Origin: Streptomyces sp. MJM8645 | GTDB taxonomy: Bacteria; Actinomycetota; Actinomycetes; Streptomycetales; Streptomycetaceae | Direction of reading: 5' to 3' | Assembly (NCBI RefSeq): GCF_001625365.1 | Contig: NZ_LJJF01000001.1 | Location: 372,001 to 436,000, forward strand | DNA: 64,000 nucleotides | Part shown: positions 9,340 through 18,025 of the stretch, piece by piece | How the letters are laid out: each line of letters starts with the position of its first letter | Position numbering within the stretch: the first letter of the stretch is position 1 | Translations under genes and position numbers: made by a program | Notes under the pieces: generated by a model | The model's input: the letters and a program-made list of their open reading frames with translations, nothing else | The model's database searches: none | What the model was told of the DNA's origin: nothing

Positions 9340-10890
9340 ATGACCCACGATGTCATCATCGCCGGCGCCGGCCCGAACGGGCTGATGCTGGCCTGCGAAC
9401 TGGCGCTGGCCGGAGTCCGGCCGGTGGTGCTGGACCGGCTGGCCGAACGCTCGTCGGAACAGAAGGCGAACGGGCTGGTCGGTCAGGTGATCCGGCTGCT
9501 GGACCACCGCGGCCTATACGAGCGGCTCGGCGGCCCGGGCGCCCCGGCCCCGGTGCCCCGCTTCGTGTTCGGCGCGTTCCCGCTGGACCTCCGGGAGCTC
9601 GACGGCAACCCGCTGTACGCCCTGCCGGTGCCGCAGCACCGGATCGAGCAGGCCCTGGCGGAGCGGGCCCGCGAACTCGGCGTCACCGTGCACCACGGCC
9701 GCGAGGTCACCGGCCTGACCCAGGACGAGGCGGGGGTGACCGTCGAGGTCCACGGACCGGACGGGCCGCAGCGGCTGCGCGCCCGCTACCTGGTCGGCGC
9801 CGACGGCGGCCGCAGCACCGTCCGCAAGCTGGCCGGGATCGGCTTCCCCGGGGTCACCTCGCCCGACCCCGTCGCGCGCATCGCCCACGTGCGCCCGCCC
9901 GAGGGGCTGCAGGTGCTCGACACCGGCGAGGTCCTGCTGCCCGGCTGCCCGACGCCGTTCCGCCCGTTCACCCACACCCGCACCGCGCACGGGGTGTTCG
10001 TGCTCGCCCCGATGGGCCCGGAACTCGCCATGATGGCCACCATGGAGTGGGACGGCCCGCCCGTCGACGAGACCGTGCCGGCCACGCTGGACGAACTGCG
10101 CGCCAGCGTCCGCCGGGTGACCGGCGCCGACCTGCCGCTCGCCCCGGCCGGCACGCCCGGCGCGCACACCCCGCGCCGCCAGGTCGGGCACAACACCCGG
10201 CTCGCCGAGCGCTACCGCGAGGGCCGGGTGCTGCTGGTCGGCGACGCCGCGCACGTGCACGCCGCCACCGGCGGTCCGGGCCTCAACCTCGGCCTCCAGG
10301 ACGCCGCGAACCTCGGCTGGAAGCTGGCCGCCGACCTCCAGGGCTGGGCCCCGCCCGGCCTGCTGGACAGCTACCACCGCGAGCGGTACCCCGTCGGCGA
10401 ACGGGTCTTCATGCACTCGCAGGCCCAGATGGCCCTGATGTCCCCGGGCCCGGCCGTCACCGCCCTGCGCGCCCTGTTCGGCGAACTGCTCGCGTACCAG
10501 GACAACCTCGGGCGGATCGCCGCGCTCATGGCGGGCAGCGACGTCCGGTACGACACCGACTGCCCGCACCCGCTCGCCGGCGGCTTCGCGCCGGACCTCC
10601 CGCTGACCACCGCCGCCGGCCCCACCCGGCTCGCCGAACTGGCCCGCAGCGGCCGGGCCCTGCTGCTCGACCTCGCGGGGGGCTCACCACGGCTCGCCGA
10701 CCTCGCGGCCGGCTGGAAGGGCCGGGTGGACGTGCTCACGGCCGACTGCCCGCAACCGCCCGCCGGCGCGCTGCTGGTGCGCCCGGACGGCTACGTCGCC
10801 TGGGCCGCCGCTCCCGGGGAGGAGGATCCGGACGGGCTGCTGCGCGCGCTGCACGCCTGGTTCGGCGAACCGGACTCCGCCCGCTGCTGA
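9340..10890 (+). CDS. FAD-dependent aromatic monooxygenase (PheA/TfdB-like)
   Basis: 516-aa class A flavoprotein hydroxylase. It shows the Rossmann GxGxxG (GAGPNG, residues 9-14), the DG motif (GADGGRSTVRK, about 150-160), and the GD motif with FAD ribityl contacts (LLVGDAAHVHAATGGPGLN, about 298-316). A C-terminal thioredoxin-like domain typical of phenol/polyketide and rifampicin-type hydroxylases follows. It should use NAD(P)H and O2 to hydroxylate an aromatic substrate. Paired with the upstream TetR gene it may act in catabolism or antibiotic inactivation; the substrate cannot be told from the sequence. Confidence 0.9.
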   Translation: MTHDVIIAGAGPNGLMLACELALAGVRPVVLDRLAERSSEQKANGLVGQVIRLLDHRGLYERLGGPGAPAPVPRFVFGAFPLDLRELDGNPLYALPVPQHRIEQALAERARELGVTVHHGREVTGLTQDEAGVTVEVHGPDGPQRLRARYLVGADGGRSTVRKLAGIGFPGVTSPDPVARIAHVRPPEGLQVLDTGEVLLPGCPTPFRPFTHTRTAHGVFVLAPMGPELAMMATMEWDGPPVDETVPATLDELRASVRRVTGADLPLAPAGTPGAHTPRRQVGHNTRLAERYREGRVLLVGDAAHVHAATGGPGLNLGLQDAANLGWKLAADLQGWAPPGLLDSYHRERYPVGERVFMHSQAQMALMSPGPAVTALRALFGELLAYQDNLGRIAALMAGSDVRYDTDCPHPLAGGFAPDLPLTTAAGPTRLAELARSGRALLLDLAGGSPRLADLAAGWKGRVDVLTADCPQPPAGALLVRPDGYVAWAAAPGEEDPDGLLRALHAWFGEPDSARC

Positions 10891-10912
10891 GCACCCGCAC
10901 CCGGACGCCCCA

Positions 10913-10941
10913 CCGGCCCCGGTCGGGGCGGCCGGGGCCGG
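10913..10941. terminator. Terminator after the monooxygenase gene
   Basis: A perfect 10-bp stem (10913-10922 with 10932-10941) with a 9-base loop lies 22 bases after the monooxygenase stop. Its right arm runs into the ribosome-binding site of the next gene. Confidence 0.5.
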
Positions 10942-10959
10942 GGGGAGAGAATGGACCGC

Positions 10960-11397
10960 ATGTCCCCACGTCGCCCCGCGCCCCGCGCCGCCGCCTCCGC
11001 GCCCCGGCTGCTGCCCTCCTCCCCCTGCCCCTGCGGCCTGCCCGCCGCCTACGGCGACTGCTGCGGGCGGCTGCACCGCGGCCAGACGGCGGCCACCACC
11101 GCCGAGTCCCTGATGCGCTCGCGGTACAGCGCCTTCGCCGCCCAGGACGAGGCGTACCTGCTGCGCACCTGGCACCCGGACACCCGGCCCGCCGAGGTGG
11201 ACTTCGACCCGGCGCTGCGCTGGACCGGCCTGGAGGTGGTGTCCACCACCGAGGGCGGCGCCTTCCACGCGGAGGGCACGGTCGCCTTCCGGGCGCACTG
11301 GACCGAGGGCCGCGAGCAGGGCGTGCTCACCGAGCACAGCCGGTTCGTCCGGCACGAGGGCGCCTGGGTGTACCTCGACGCACTCTCGCTCAGCTGA
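10960..11397 (+). CDS. YchJ/UPF0225 family protein with SEC-C-like cysteine motif
   Basis: 145-aa protein. An N-terminal metal-binding Cys cluster (CPCGLPAAYGDCCGRLHRG) is followed by the YchJ NTF2-like domain (ESLMRSRYSAFAAQDEAYLL, then TWHPDTRP). The role of the family is unknown; a zinc-binding or protein-interaction function is assumed. The second ATG (10960) is preferred over 10951 because GGGGGAG then lies at normal spacing. Confidence 0.85.
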   Translation: MSPRRPAPRAAASAPRLLPSSPCPCGLPAAYGDCCGRLHRGQTAATTAESLMRSRYSAFAAQDEAYLLRTWHPDTRPAEVDFDPALRWTGLEVVSTTEGGAFHAEGTVAFRAHWTEGREQGVLTEHSRFVRHEGAWVYLDALSLS

Positions 11398-11400
11398 CCC

Positions 11401-11454
11401 TCGGGGTCCTCGGGGTCCTCGGGGTCCTCGGGGTCCTCGGGGTCCTCGGGGTCC
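11401..11454. repeat. Six tandem 9-bp repeats (TCGGGGTCC)
   Basis: Six exact copies of TCGGGGTCC lie directly after the YchJ stop codon and before the convergent deacetylase gene. It is a simple-sequence array in a 70-bp convergent gap, probably prone to copy-number change by slippage. Confidence 0.95.
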
Positions 11455-11469
11455 TCGACGGGCGAACTC

Positions 11470-12483
11470 CTACAGGTAGTCGTCCAGCCGGCCGAGGGCG
11501 AAGCCCTGCGCGGTGACGTCGTTGACGACCTTGCGGAGCAGGTCCGGCATCGAGGCCTTCCAGAGGTCGACGCCCCGGAAGTGGGTAAGGATGATGTCGC
11601 CCGGGTGGAGCTTCCGGTCGTCGTAGCGCCACTCCATGTGGTCCGGGAAGGCCTCCTCGTTCCACAGCGGCACCGCCTGGATCCCGCAGGACGCCGCCGC
11701 GCGCAGCGTGTCGTCGTTGTACTCGCCGTACGGGGGCCGGAACAGCCGGGGGCGGACGCCGATCTGCTTCTCCAGCTGGTCCTGCTGACGGCAGATCTCG
11801 TCGCGCTGGGCCCCGTAGTCGAGGACCTTCAGGTTGCGGTGGTTGATGGTGTGGTTGTTGATCTCCACCCCCTGGGCGTGCAGGTCGCGGAAGTAGCCGT
11901 AGTTCTCGCGGGCCAGGTAGTCGGAGATGTAGGTGCTGAGCGGGATGCCGAGTTCGTCGGCCATCCGGGAGAACTCCGGGTCCTTCTCGGAGCCGTCGTC
12001 GACGGTGAGGAAGACCACCTTCTCGTCGGTCGGCACCCGGTAGACCACCGGCGGCCGCCCCTCCTTGAGCTTCACGCCCTGCGACTGGGCCAGTACCGGC
12101 CTGGTCGCCGGGCGTGGCGGCGCCTTCAGCGGCGGGGCCTCCAGGCCCCATCGGTGCGCGGTCTCCAGGGCCGCCCCGGTTTCCGACTCCTGGCGGGCGA
12201 CCGCCTCGGTGCCGGCCTCCTCCTCCTTGCGGGCCAGGCCCGGCAGCACCGGCAGCGCCTCGGGCGGGCGGCCGACCCCGTGTTCGACGACGGGCACGGC
12301 ACCCGGCGCGGGCGGGACGACAGCCGGCCGCGCGGGGTCGACCGGCCCGGCACAGCCGGCGGCGACGGCGGAGAGGCAGACGGTGGCCAGCAGACCGGTC
12401 CGCACACCCGCCCGCACACCGGCGCCGCGTCCCTGAATTCCCCTCAAACCCGCATTAATGCGATGATTTGATGATCTGTTCAT
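11470..12483 (-). CDS. Polysaccharide deacetylase (NodB homology) lipoprotein
   Basis: 337-aa exported carbohydrate esterase 4 enzyme. A signal sequence ends in the lipobox-like VAAGC, so it is probably a surface lipoprotein with a Pro/Ala/Glu-rich spacer. The NodB domain carries the catalytic/metal motifs TVDDGS, NNHTINHRN, RPPYGEYND and ILTHFRG. It should de-N-acetylate a cell-wall or extracellular amino-sugar polymer. The ATG at 12483 has a GGGGGAG Shine-Dalgarno; the longer upstream reading is basic and unlike a signal peptide. Confidence 0.88.
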   Translation of the reverse strand: MNRSSNHRINAGLRGIQGRGAGVRAGVRTGLLATVCLSAVAAGCAGPVDPARPAVVPPAPGAVPVVEHGVGRPPEALPVLPGLARKEEEAGTEAVARQESETGAALETAHRWGLEAPPLKAPPRPATRPVLAQSQGVKLKEGRPPVVYRVPTDEKVVFLTVDDGSEKDPEFSRMADELGIPLSTYISDYLARENYGYFRDLHAQGVEINNHTINHRNLKVLDYGAQRDEICRQQDQLEKQIGVRPRLFRPPYGEYNDDTLRAAASCGIQAVPLWNEEAFPDHMEWRYDDRKLHPGDIILTHFRGVDLWKASMPDLLRKVVNDVTAQGFALGRLDDYL

Positions 12484-12582
12484 AGCAGCACTGCTCCCCC
12501 GCAGCGCACCCCCGCCAATCCCCTCATCACCCGTGCGGGGCAACGACGCGCCGGGCCCCTTGCCCTTCCTTTGCCGAACCAG

Positions 12583-12627
12583 CCGGGCACCCGAACCGGC
12601 CGGGCACCCGAGTCGACCGGGCACCCG
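12583..12627. repeat. Three 17-bp-period repeats (core CCGGGCACCCG)
   Basis: CCGGGCACCCG recurs at 12583, 12600 and 12617, an exact 17-bp period, in the divergent gap between the deacetylase and GNAT genes. It could be a degenerate tandem repeat or a multi-site protein-binding region. Confidence 0.7.
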
Positions 12628-12676
12628 CGCGAAAACCCGATTGCGGCCCGGGCCGGCGACCACCGATCATGCGCCC

Positions 12677-13198
12677 ATGACCGACACCGCGCCCCGCACC
12701 GCCCGCCTCTGGTCCGTCGCCACGGCGGACGTCACCGCACCCGAGGCCCTGGCCCTACTGCGCGAGTACTACTACGACGTGGCCAACCGCTACTACCGCC
12801 TGCACCTCGGCCGCGAAGGCACCCCCGAGGAACTGGAGTCGGGGCTGGCCGGCTCCCCCAGCGACGACCTCGCCGCACCGGACGGGCTCTTCCTGCTCGG
12901 CCACTACGACGGCGCGGCCCAGTCCTGCGCCGGGCTGCGCCGGCGCGACGCCGACACCGTCGAGCTGACCCGGGTGTTCGTCCGCCCCGGCCTGCGCGGC
13001 ACCGGCGGCGGCGCCCGGCTGCTCGCCGCCGTCGACGAGGCCGCCCGCTCGCTCGACGCCCGGCGGATCGTCCTCGACACCCGCCTCGACCTGGTCGAGG
13101 CCCGCGCGCTCTACACCCGCCACGGCTACCGCGAGATCCCCGCCTACAGCAGCGGCCCGTACGCCCAGGTCTGGTACGCCAAGGAGCTGGCCGGCTAA
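12677..13198 (+). CDS. GNAT-family N-acetyltransferase
   Basis: 173-aa GNAT. The acetyl-CoA pyrophosphate-binding motif is VRPGLRGTGGGARLLAAVDE, followed by the beta-5 region ARRIVLDTRLDL and the family ending ALYTRHGYREIPAY. The substrate cannot be inferred. No Shine-Dalgarno is visible before the ATG, so the mRNA may be leaderless or the start may differ. Its TAA overlaps the TAG of the convergent PfkB gene by bases of the shared CTAA. Confidence 0.85.
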   Translation: MTDTAPRTARLWSVATADVTAPEALALLREYYYDVANRYYRLHLGREGTPEELESGLAGSPSDDLAAPDGLFLLGHYDGAAQSCAGLRRRDADTVELTRVFVRPGLRGTGGGARLLAAVDEAARSLDARRIVLDTRLDLVEARALYTRHGYREIPAYSSGPYAQVWYAKELAG

Positions 13199-14085
13199 CC
13201 CGCCTGTGTCAGGGCGGCCGTCAGCTCCGCCGTCGAGGGCGGGTTGGCGCCGGGGCGGGAGACGGTCAGCGCGGCGGCCGTCACCGCCTGGGTGAGGCAG
13301 CCGGCGAGGTCGGCGCCGGCGGCGCGGGCGTGCAGGAAAGCCGCCGTGAAGGAGTCCCCGGCGCCGACGGTGTCGGCGACCGGCACCGGAACGGCTGCGG
13401 CCCGCGCGTGCCCGCCCCCGGCGGTGAGCGCGAACGCGCCGTCGGCACCCAGGGTCACCGCGACCACGGCCGGGCCGAGGGCGAGCCAGCGGCGCGCGAC
13501 CGCCTCCGCGTCCTCGCCGGGGTAGAGCCAGGCCAGGTCCTCGTCGCTCGCCTTGACCACGTCGCTCAGCGCCACGCAGCGCTCGACCCGCCGCACGGCC
13601 TGCGCCCGCTCGCCCATCAGCGCGGGGCGCACGTTCGGGTCGTAACTGATCTGCGACCGGCCGCGCCACCGCTCGACCAGCGCCAGCACCGCCGCCGCGC
13701 CCGGGTCGGTGACCGCCCCGATCGAGCCGAGGTGGATCGCGCCCGGCGCTTCGGCGAGTTCGGTCGGCGGCAACGTCCAGCCGATGTCGAAGGTGTAGCG
13801 CGCCCGCCCCTGTCCGTCGAGGCGCACCACGGCCGAGGGGGTCCGCTCCACCCCCGCGGCCCGGACCACCACCCCCGCCGACTCCAGGTGCGCCCGGATC
13901 AGCCGGCCGTTGGCGTCGTCCCCGAGCTGGGTGAGCAGGGTGGCGGGCCGCCCCAACCGGGCCAGGCCGTACGCGACGTTCGCGGGGCTGCCGCCGGGGT
14001 GGACGGTGTCCGGGGCGCCATCCGTGCGGACGACGTCGGCGACGCACTCACCGATCACCAGAACGTGCGAATCGGGGCTGGTCAC
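13195..14085 (-). CDS. PfkB-family carbohydrate kinase (fructokinase/ribokinase-like)
   Basis: 296-aa sugar kinase. The substrate-binding N-terminus includes GGSPANVAYGLARLG, and the C-terminal PfkB signature DTVGAGDSFTAAFLHA carries the catalytic Asp and anion hole. It should phosphorylate a furanose or related sugar with ATP. The GTG at 14085 is chosen because CAGGAG lies 6 nt upstream; the ATG at 14100 has no ribosome-binding site. It stands alone, without a transporter or regulator beside it. Confidence 0.88.
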   Translation of the reverse strand: MTSPDSHVLVIGECVADVVRTDGAPDTVHPGGSPANVAYGLARLGRPATLLTQLGDDANGRLIRAHLESAGVVVRAAGVERTPSAVVRLDGQGRARYTFDIGWTLPPTELAEAPGAIHLGSIGAVTDPGAAAVLALVERWRGRSQISYDPNVRPALMGERAQAVRRVERCVALSDVVKASDEDLAWLYPGEDAEAVARRWLALGPAVVAVTLGADGAFALTAGGGHARAAAVPVPVADTVGAGDSFTAAFLHARAAGADLAGCLTQAVTAAALTVSRPGANPPSTAELTAALTQAG

Positions 14086-14404
14086 GGCGGCTCCTGGCAT
14101 CCGGTACGCGGGCGTCGTCTCGGCCGCCAGCCTACGGGGTGCACCCGGGCATGAAGGACGGCCGCCGGACCTGGCCAGGTTCTCCGACGGCCGTGGCCTC
14201 GTCCGTCAGGGGGCGAAGCACTTCGAACGTTAGTCAGCGCGTGGCGGCCCCGCCATCGCTGTAGGCCGTCCGGGGGATGGCCTCGTGTCGACAGCCGTCC
14301 GGGCGGCGGCGCCGGGCGGGCGCCCCGGTCCGCTAGGGTCCGTGCCCGGTGCGTCGCGCACGTACCGCCGCCAGGCCCCTCGGGGCCACGACTCCCGAAG
14401 TGCG
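14086..14404. other. 319-bp divergent intergenic region
   Basis: Lies between the divergent PfkB and M1 peptidase genes. No gene, repeat or convincing promoter box was found. Its distal part could be coding if the peptidase starts at the GTG at 14285. Confidence 0.4.
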
Positions 14405-15925
14405 GTGATCGCCCTGTCCAGGCCCCGTCTCGGCCTCGTCCTCCCCCTCGTGCTCAGTGCGGCACTGCTGTCCGCCGGCGCCAGGGCCGCCACCGCCGCG
14501 GACGGCCTCGGCGACCCGGTCTTCCCCTCGCTCGGCAACAGCGGGTACGACGCCCTCGCCTACGACCTGTCCTTCGACTACCGGGCCGCTACCCGCACCG
14601 TCGACGCGACCGCGGTGATCACCGCCCGGCCGTCCCGCACCCTGGCGCGCCTGGAGCTGGACGCGCTGGGCCTGACCGTGCACGCCGTCCGGGTCGACGG
14701 GCGCCCGGCGGGGTTCGCCGCCCACGACGAGAAGCTGACCATCACCCCGGCCCGGCCCCTGCACCGCGGCACCACCGCGCGGCTGACCGTCGAGTACACC
14801 GCCGACCCGCGCGCCAGGCTCCCGCACACCGGCTGGGTCCCGACCCCGGACGGCTTCGCGGTGGCCGGCCAGCCGGACAGCGCGCACACCGTCTTCCCGT
14901 GCAACGACCACCCCAGCGACAAGGCCCGGTTCAGCATCGCCGTCACCGCGCCCGACGGCCTGCTGGGCGTCGCCAACGGGGAGTTGGCGCAGACCGAACG
15001 GCTCGGCGACGGCCGGACCACCCGGCGGTACGCCTCCCGCGAGCCGATGGCCACCGAGCTGGTGCAGGTCTCCGTCGGGAACTACACCGTCCGCGAGCGC
15101 ACCGGCCCGCACGGCCTGCCGCTGCGCGACGTCGTCCCGACCGCCCGGGCCGCCGAACTCGAACCCGCCCTGGCGCTCACCGCCGACCAGCTGACCTGGG
15201 CCGAGCAGCACCTCGGGCCGTTCCCCTTCGAGACCTACGGCCTCCTGCCGGCCGACACCGACGACCCGGCCGCGTTCGGCTTCACCGGCCTGGAGACCCA
15301 GACCCTCACCCTCTACAAGCCGGGCTTCCTGCGCCAGCCCGAGTCCGCGATCGGCTCGCACCAGATGCACGAGCTGGTGCACTCCTGGTTCGGCGACAGC
15401 GTCTCCCCCGCCAGCTGGGCGGACCTGTGGCTCAACGAGGGGCACGCCGACTACTACGCCCTGGTCTACCGCTACGAGCGCGGCTGGCCGGACGCCTGGG
15501 GCCACACCACCCTGGTCGACCGGATGCGGGCCCTCTACCGCCTCGGCGACCAGTGGCGGCACGACTCCGGACCGGTCGCCGCTCCCAGCGCCGCCAAGCT
15601 CTTCGACAGCCAGCGCTACACCGGCGGCGCGCTGGTGCTGTTCGCGCTGCGCGAGCGGGTCGGCGCCGAGGCCTTCGACCGGATCGAGCGCACCTTCCTG
15701 CGCGAGCACCGGTACGGCACCGCCAGCACCCAGGACTACCTGCGCGCCGCCTCCGAGGTCTCCGGCAAGGGCCTCTCCGGCTTCCTCACCGACTGGTTGT
15801 ACGGGCTGCGCACCCCGCCGATGCCCGGCCACCCCGACTGGACGGTCGCCCCGGTGACCGCGGACCCGGCGGCCGCCGCCCGCGGTGTCCCCACCGAGGC
15901 GCCGCACGGCTCCGGGACGCTCTGA
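14405..15925 (+). CDS. Secreted M1-family zinc metallopeptidase
   Basis: About 506-aa aminopeptidase N-like enzyme. A hydrophobic signal (LGLVLPLVLSAALLSAGARA) follows the start. The beta-rich N-terminal domain is followed by the zinc site HELVH and the downstream Glu in NEGHADY, and by the GFTGLETQT region (GAMEN equivalent). It should be an extracellular peptidase. The GTG at 14405 was chosen so the signal peptide lies near the N-terminus. The longer GTG start at 14285 adds 40 basic residues and cannot be excluded. Confidence 0.88.
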   Translation: MIALSRPRLGLVLPLVLSAALLSAGARAATAADGLGDPVFPSLGNSGYDALAYDLSFDYRAATRTVDATAVITARPSRTLARLELDALGLTVHAVRVDGRPAGFAAHDEKLTITPARPLHRGTTARLTVEYTADPRARLPHTGWVPTPDGFAVAGQPDSAHTVFPCNDHPSDKARFSIAVTAPDGLLGVANGELAQTERLGDGRTTRRYASREPMATELVQVSVGNYTVRERTGPHGLPLRDVVPTARAAELEPALALTADQLTWAEQHLGPFPFETYGLLPADTDDPAAFGFTGLETQTLTLYKPGFLRQPESAIGSHQMHELVHSWFGDSVSPASWADLWLNEGHADYYALVYRYERGWPDAWGHTTLVDRMRALYRLGDQWRHDSGPVAAPSAAKLFDSQRYTGGALVLFALRERVGAEAFDRIERTFLREHRYGTASTQDYLRAASEVSGKGLSGFLTDWLYGLRTPPMPGHPDWTVAPVTADPAAAARGVPTEAPHGSGTL

Positions 15926-15943
15926 CCCACCGTCGCCCGGCCG

Positions 15944-15993
15944 GCCCGATCCGCGGTCCGGCCTGATCCGTGGCCCGCCCGATCCGCGGTCCG
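15944..15993. repeat. Three imperfect 17-bp tandem repeats
   Basis: The unit GCCCGATCCGCGGTCCG occurs almost exactly three times in a row (15944-15960, 15961-15977 with two substitutions, 15978-15993). It lies just after the M1 peptidase stop codon. Confidence 0.85.
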
Positions 15994-16309
15994 CCGCCCC
16001 CTGCGTCCCACCCGTACGCCCCTGGCGCGCCGCATCGTGCACCCGGACGCCCCGTGAGCGCCTCTGGCCGGACGGGCCCGACGGGGCCATCGTGGTGCCC
16101 ACGGCCCGCCCGCCGCCCGGCCGAGTCCCGGCCGGCTCGCGGGCCGTCCAACCTCCCCGCGCCGGCCGGCCGAAAATCCCCGCGCCCGGAAGACAACCCG
16201 GAACACCGTCCAGCACGTTCATCAGCTGTGAGTAGGACACCACGATCGCGGCCCAGCAGGCCGCCACGGCTGACAGGGACGGCACGGACACCATGGCGGG
16301 GACGGCGGG
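15994..16309. other. Intergenic region before the SigE-family operon
   Basis: The rest of the 384-bp gap holds no ORF with coding character. It presumably contains the promoter of the sigma factor gene, but no convincing -35/-10 pair was identified. Confidence 0.35.
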
Positions 16310-16834
16310 ATGAGGGATGGCACACCGGACTTCGAGGAGTTCGTCTCCGCCTGCGGCCCGAAGATGCTGCGGGTGGCCTGGCTGTTGACCGGCGACCCGC
16401 ACCAGGCCGAGGATCTGCTGCAGACCGCGCTCGCCAAGGTCTGGCCCAAATGGGACCGGATCTCCATCGACCGGCCCGAGGCCTACCTGCGGAAGGTGCT
16501 GGTCAACTGCAACGTCTCCTGGTGGCGCCGCCGCTGGACCGGCGAACTGCCGCACGGCGAACTGCCGGAGCCGCCGCCGGCCAGCGCGGACCCGTACGAA
16601 GGGGTGGTGCTCGGAGAGGTGGTCGCCCAGGCCGTCCGTGCCCTGCCGCCGCGCCAACGGGCCGTGGTGGTGCTGCGCTTCTTCGAGGACCTCAGCGTCG
16701 AGGAGACCGCCGAGGTCCTGGGCTGCAGCACCGGCACGGTCAAGAGCCAGACGCACCGCGCGCTCGCCGCGCTGCGCGGTCGGCTGCCGGCCCGGGAACT
16801 GCTGCTGGCGGGGGGACCTCGTGATCGGTACTGA
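16310..16834 (+). CDS. SigE-family RNA polymerase sigma factor
   Basis: 174-aa ECF-type sigma factor of the actinobacterial SigE family. Region 2 is clear (FEEFVSACGPKMLRVAWLLT, then DLLQTALAKVWPKWDRI), and region 4 contains LPPRQRAVVVLRFFEDLS and VEETAEVLGCSTGTVKSQTH. It directs transcription of an unknown regulon. The downstream membrane protein gene overlaps its end (GTG at 16821), as expected for a sigma factor/partner pair. Confidence 0.92.
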   Translation: MRDGTPDFEEFVSACGPKMLRVAWLLTGDPHQAEDLLQTALAKVWPKWDRISIDRPEAYLRKVLVNCNVSWWRRRWTGELPHGELPEPPPASADPYEGVVLGEVVAQAVRALPPRQRAVVVLRFFEDLSVEETAEVLGCSTGTVKSQTHRALAALRGRLPARELLLAGGPRDRY

Positions 16835-17678
16835 CCTGCTGGACCCGGACGACCCGAGGCCGGACGGCGGTGAGGGCGAGGACGAGCTGCGGATCCTGCT
16901 CCACCAGGCCGTACCGGAGCTCGCCACGCCCGAGGACCGGATGGAACGGGTACGCGCCCGCGCCATCGGCACCCAACGCCGACGGCGGGCCGCCGGGCTC
17001 GGGGCCGGACTGACCGCCGGGCTGGTCGCCGCGGCGCTGGCCGCCGCGCCCGCGATCGCGCCCACGCCGGAGCGCGGGGTGGCGGCGGGGCCGAGCGTGG
17101 CGGCCGGACCGGCCGAGACGGTGCCGGGCGGGGAGCCTCCCGTTCCGACGGCCGGCGCCGGCGCCAGCGCGACACCGACCATGGTGCCGACGGCCAGGTC
17201 CCAGGTCCACTTCCCGTCGTACCCGAACGTGGCGCTCGACCTGCCGAGCGGCTGGTACAGCCAGAGCACCTTCAGCGGCGACCCCCGGAACGGCATCGGC
17301 TACCTGGCCAACGGGCCGATCGGCCCCGTGTCCCCCTGCCGGACGGCGGGCATCGCCTGCCCGGGCGACACGCTGTTGCCCGTCGGCGGCGCCCTCCTCA
17401 CCCTCCGGTTGGTGGACCAACCGGACCTGGTCGGGAAGTTCACCACCTCATCGGCCGTCACCTCCGACATCGCGCTCGACAAGGAATGCCTCACGCTCGG
17501 CGGCACCCGGGAACTCATCGGCCACCGGGCCGTCGCCCGGACCGGCACGCTGGTGCTGATCCAGCTGACGGCCTGCATGCGGGTGCCGTCGCACGTGACG
17601 ATCCAGCAGGTGCAGCAGGTGCTGGACTCGATCCGGGCCGCCGAGGGGAGCAGTCCCTCGCCGACCACGACCCGCTGA
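16821..17678 (+). CDS. Membrane protein partner of the SigE-family sigma factor
   Basis: 285-aa protein. An acidic cytoplasmic N-terminus of about 55 residues is followed by one membrane segment (GLGAGLTAGLVAAALAAAPA). An Ala/Pro/Thr-rich linker and an extracytoplasmic domain follow, with paired cysteines (SPCRTAGIACPGD; a later ECLTLGG and LTACMRVP). Its GTG start overlaps the sigma factor gene. By position and topology it is a candidate anti-sigma or sensor, but no ZAS motif is visible. Confidence 0.75.
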   Translation: MIGTDLLDPDDPRPDGGEGEDELRILLHQAVPELATPEDRMERVRARAIGTQRRRRAAGLGAGLTAGLVAAALAAAPAIAPTPERGVAAGPSVAAGPAETVPGGEPPVPTAGAGASATPTMVPTARSQVHFPSYPNVALDLPSGWYSQSTFSGDPRNGIGYLANGPIGPVSPCRTAGIACPGDTLLPVGGALLTLRLVDQPDLVGKFTTSSAVTSDIALDKECLTLGGTRELIGHRAVARTGTLVLIQLTACMRVPSHVTIQQVQQVLDSIRAAEGSSPSPTTTR

Positions 17679-17768
17679 GGACCGTCCGGGCCGCGCTGGC
17701 CGCCCCGCGTTCAGTGTCAGTGGCTCCTGCTAGCGTCCCGAGCACGATCAGAGAACGGGGGTCCTCTC

Positions 17769-17951
17769 ATGGGTGGCGAGCGGCGACGGGCAGGTGCCGG
17801 GGGCTGCGACCGGTGGACGGCGCGGCGGAACGGCGAAGGTGGCGTGGTGGCCCTGCGGGGTGCGGACGTCCTGCCGATCACCGGCGGGCTGATACCCGGG
17901 GTCTGGTCGGTCTCCTCGGGTGCTGCCGGGCGGGCGTTCCACCGGTCCTGA
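17769..17951 (+). CDS. Possible 60-aa small protein
   Basis: A short ORF preceded by GGGGG seven bases upstream of its ATG and by a TAGCGT -10-like hexamer at 17731-17736. The protein is Arg/Gly-rich and contains LPITGG, but no hydrophobic/basic tail follows, so it is not a convincing sortase substrate. It may be spurious. Confidence 0.28.
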   Translation: MGGERRRAGAGGCDRWTARRNGEGGVVALRGADVLPITGGLIPGVWSVSSGAAGRAFHRS

Positions 17952-17968
17952 CGCGGCCGTGACACGAC

Positions 17969-18003
17969 GGTGCGGGCCCGGCGGCCGTTGCCGGGCCCGC
18001 ACC
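17969..18003. terminator. Terminator at the end of the BaeRF gene
   Basis: A perfect 14-bp stem (17969-17982 with 17990-18003) has a 7-base loop. It is 22 bases beyond the minus-strand gene ending at 18026. Confidence 0.8.
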
Positions 18004-18025
18004 GGGCGGGTCAGTACCGGGCGGC

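Noticed and set aside
17880..17951. LPITGG as a sortase sorting signal
   Set aside because: No hydrophobic segment or basic tail follows, and the ORF has no signal peptide.
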